Source: DATKDU01 sp035512595 (GTDB lineage Bacteria > Planctomycetota > Planctomycetia > Pirellulales > Pirellulaceae). Taken from it: a stretch of 13,698 nt of DNA. The position numbers were made by a program, and so were the translations under genes. A model generated the notes under the pieces. The model ran no database searches and was not told the DNA's origin. It saw only the letters and a list, made by a program, of their open reading frames with translations. Shown piece after piece: positions 13,103 to 13,698 of this stretch. The stretch covers positions 1 to 13,698 of the forward strand of contig DATKDU010000550.1 in NCBI GenBank assembly GCA_035512595.1, in the 5' to 3' direction. Numbering within the stretch: the first letter of the stretch is position 1; each line of letters starts with the position of its first letter.

Positions 13103-13698
13103 ATGCAGTCCGCCATCGCCATTGCCGCCCATCCGGATGACATCGAGTTCCTCATGTCCGGCACCCTGATGCTCCTGCGGGCCAACGGCTACGAGATCCA
13201 CTATTGGAACCTGGCCAATGGCTGCTGCGGCTCGTCGAAGCACGACGCCCAGACGATCGCCAAAATCCGTCGCGAGGAGGCCAAGAGTGCCGCCAAGGCG
13301 ATCGGCGCCGTTTACCACGAGAGCATCTGCGACGACCTGGCCATTTTTTACGACAAGCCCACGCTCGCCAAAGTCGCCGCCGTGATCCGCGAGGTCAGCC
13401 CCGAAATCGTCCTCACCCATGCGCCCGTCGATTACATGGAGGACCACACCAACACCTGCCGCCTGGCGACCACTGCGGCATTTGTCCGCGGCATGCCCAA
13501 CTTTCCCACCGATCCGCCGCGGCCGGCGGTGGACCACAAGGTGACCGTCTACCACGCCCAGCCGTACAGCCACCGCGACCCGCTCCGCCGCCTGATCGAG
13601 CCCGATCTGGTCGTCGATACGACCGATTTGATCGACCTCAAGAAGAAAATGCTCGCCAAGCACGTCAGCCAGAAGACCTGGCTCGACGAAAGCCAGGG
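13103..13698 (+). CDS. PIG-L family deacetylase (3' end outside the window)
   Basis: The first 198 residues of a PIG-L/LmbE-type zinc-dependent deacetylase, which removes acetyl groups from GlcNAc-type substrates. The AHPDD motif is at residues 9-13 (H10 and D13 as zinc ligands, D12 as the likely catalytic base). The third ligand is in THAPVDYMEDHTNTCRLA (H115). No signal peptide, so it is cytoplasmic. The substrate cannot be read from the sequence. ATG at 13103 is the natural start because the AHPDD motif follows at the usual distance, but no Shine-Dalgarno precedes it; a heptamer repeat sits there. It is divergent from the DUF1559 gene with 146 bp between them. The reading frame is still open at the window edge. 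Confidence 0.9.
   Translation, partial: MQSAIAIAAHPDDIEFLMSGTLMLLRANGYEIHYWNLANGCCGSSKHDAQTIAKIRREEAKSAAKAIGAVYHESICDDLAIFYDKPTLAKVAAVIREVSPEIVLTHAPVDYMEDHTNTCRLATTAAFVRGMPNFPTDPPRPAVDHKVTVYHAQPYSHRDPLRRLIEPDLVVDTTDLIDLKKKMLAKHVSQKTWLDESQ

Noticed and set aside
1..13698. tRNA, rRNA or riboswitch
   Set aside because: No cloverleaf, rRNA-like or known riboswitch sequence was recognised; the non-coding gaps are short and mostly repeats.

Overview
The window looks like a chromosomal stretch of a GC-rich member of the Planctomycetota (Pirellulales-like; the rank is an inference). Two tandem pairs of secreted cytochrome-type PSCyt/DUF1549/DUF1553 proteins and Tat-exported DUF1501 proteins, a DUF1559/H-X9-DG pseudopilin-like protein, and a scatter of short palindromic and heptamer repeats inside and between genes are all typical of that phylum.

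Layout. 1-211: non-coding leader with two copies of a 14-bp direct repeat and a good sigma-70-like promoter (115-143). 212-3379 (+): PSCyt1-DUF1549-DUF1553 protein, carrying two in-frame repeat insertions. 3380-3482: an array of three palindromes. 3483-4967 (+): DUF1501 protein. 4986-5505: a roughly 0.5-kb cassette made of one GxxExxY (PDDEXK_3-type) gene bounded by 29-bp inverted repeats. 5512-6729 (+): EboE-like TIM-barrel protein. 6744-9259 (+): second PSCyt1-DUF1549-DUF1553 gene, split by a frameshift that falls on a block of heptamer repeats. 9249-10676 (+): second DUF1501 gene, overlapping the end of the previous one by 11 bp. On the minus strand follow an 83-aa nine-cysteine protein (10701-10952), a HvfC/BufC-type DUF2063 protein (11020-11913) and a divergent DUF1559 pseudopilin-like protein (11958-12956). 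A PIG-L deacetylase (13103 to the window end, +) is truncated by the edge.

The plus-strand genes from 212 to 10676 look like one long operon. Each PSCyt/DUF1553 protein is probably a secreted c-type-heme protein working with the DUF1501 protein beside it; the exact reaction is unknown. EboE sits between the pairs.

The most striking content is the repeats. (i) The GxxExxY cassette appears to have landed between the Shine-Dalgarno sequence and the GTG start of eboE; removing it on paper rejoins AGGAG to GTG with 6-nt spacing. (ii) Five heptamer tandem-repeat families, all free of stop codons in every frame on both strands, occur within genes or at gene edges. (iii) Three classes of perfect or near-perfect palindromes occur, two of them inside reading frames. 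The frameshift in the second DUF1553 gene would be repaired by gain of a single heptamer unit, so phase variation is a testable idea.
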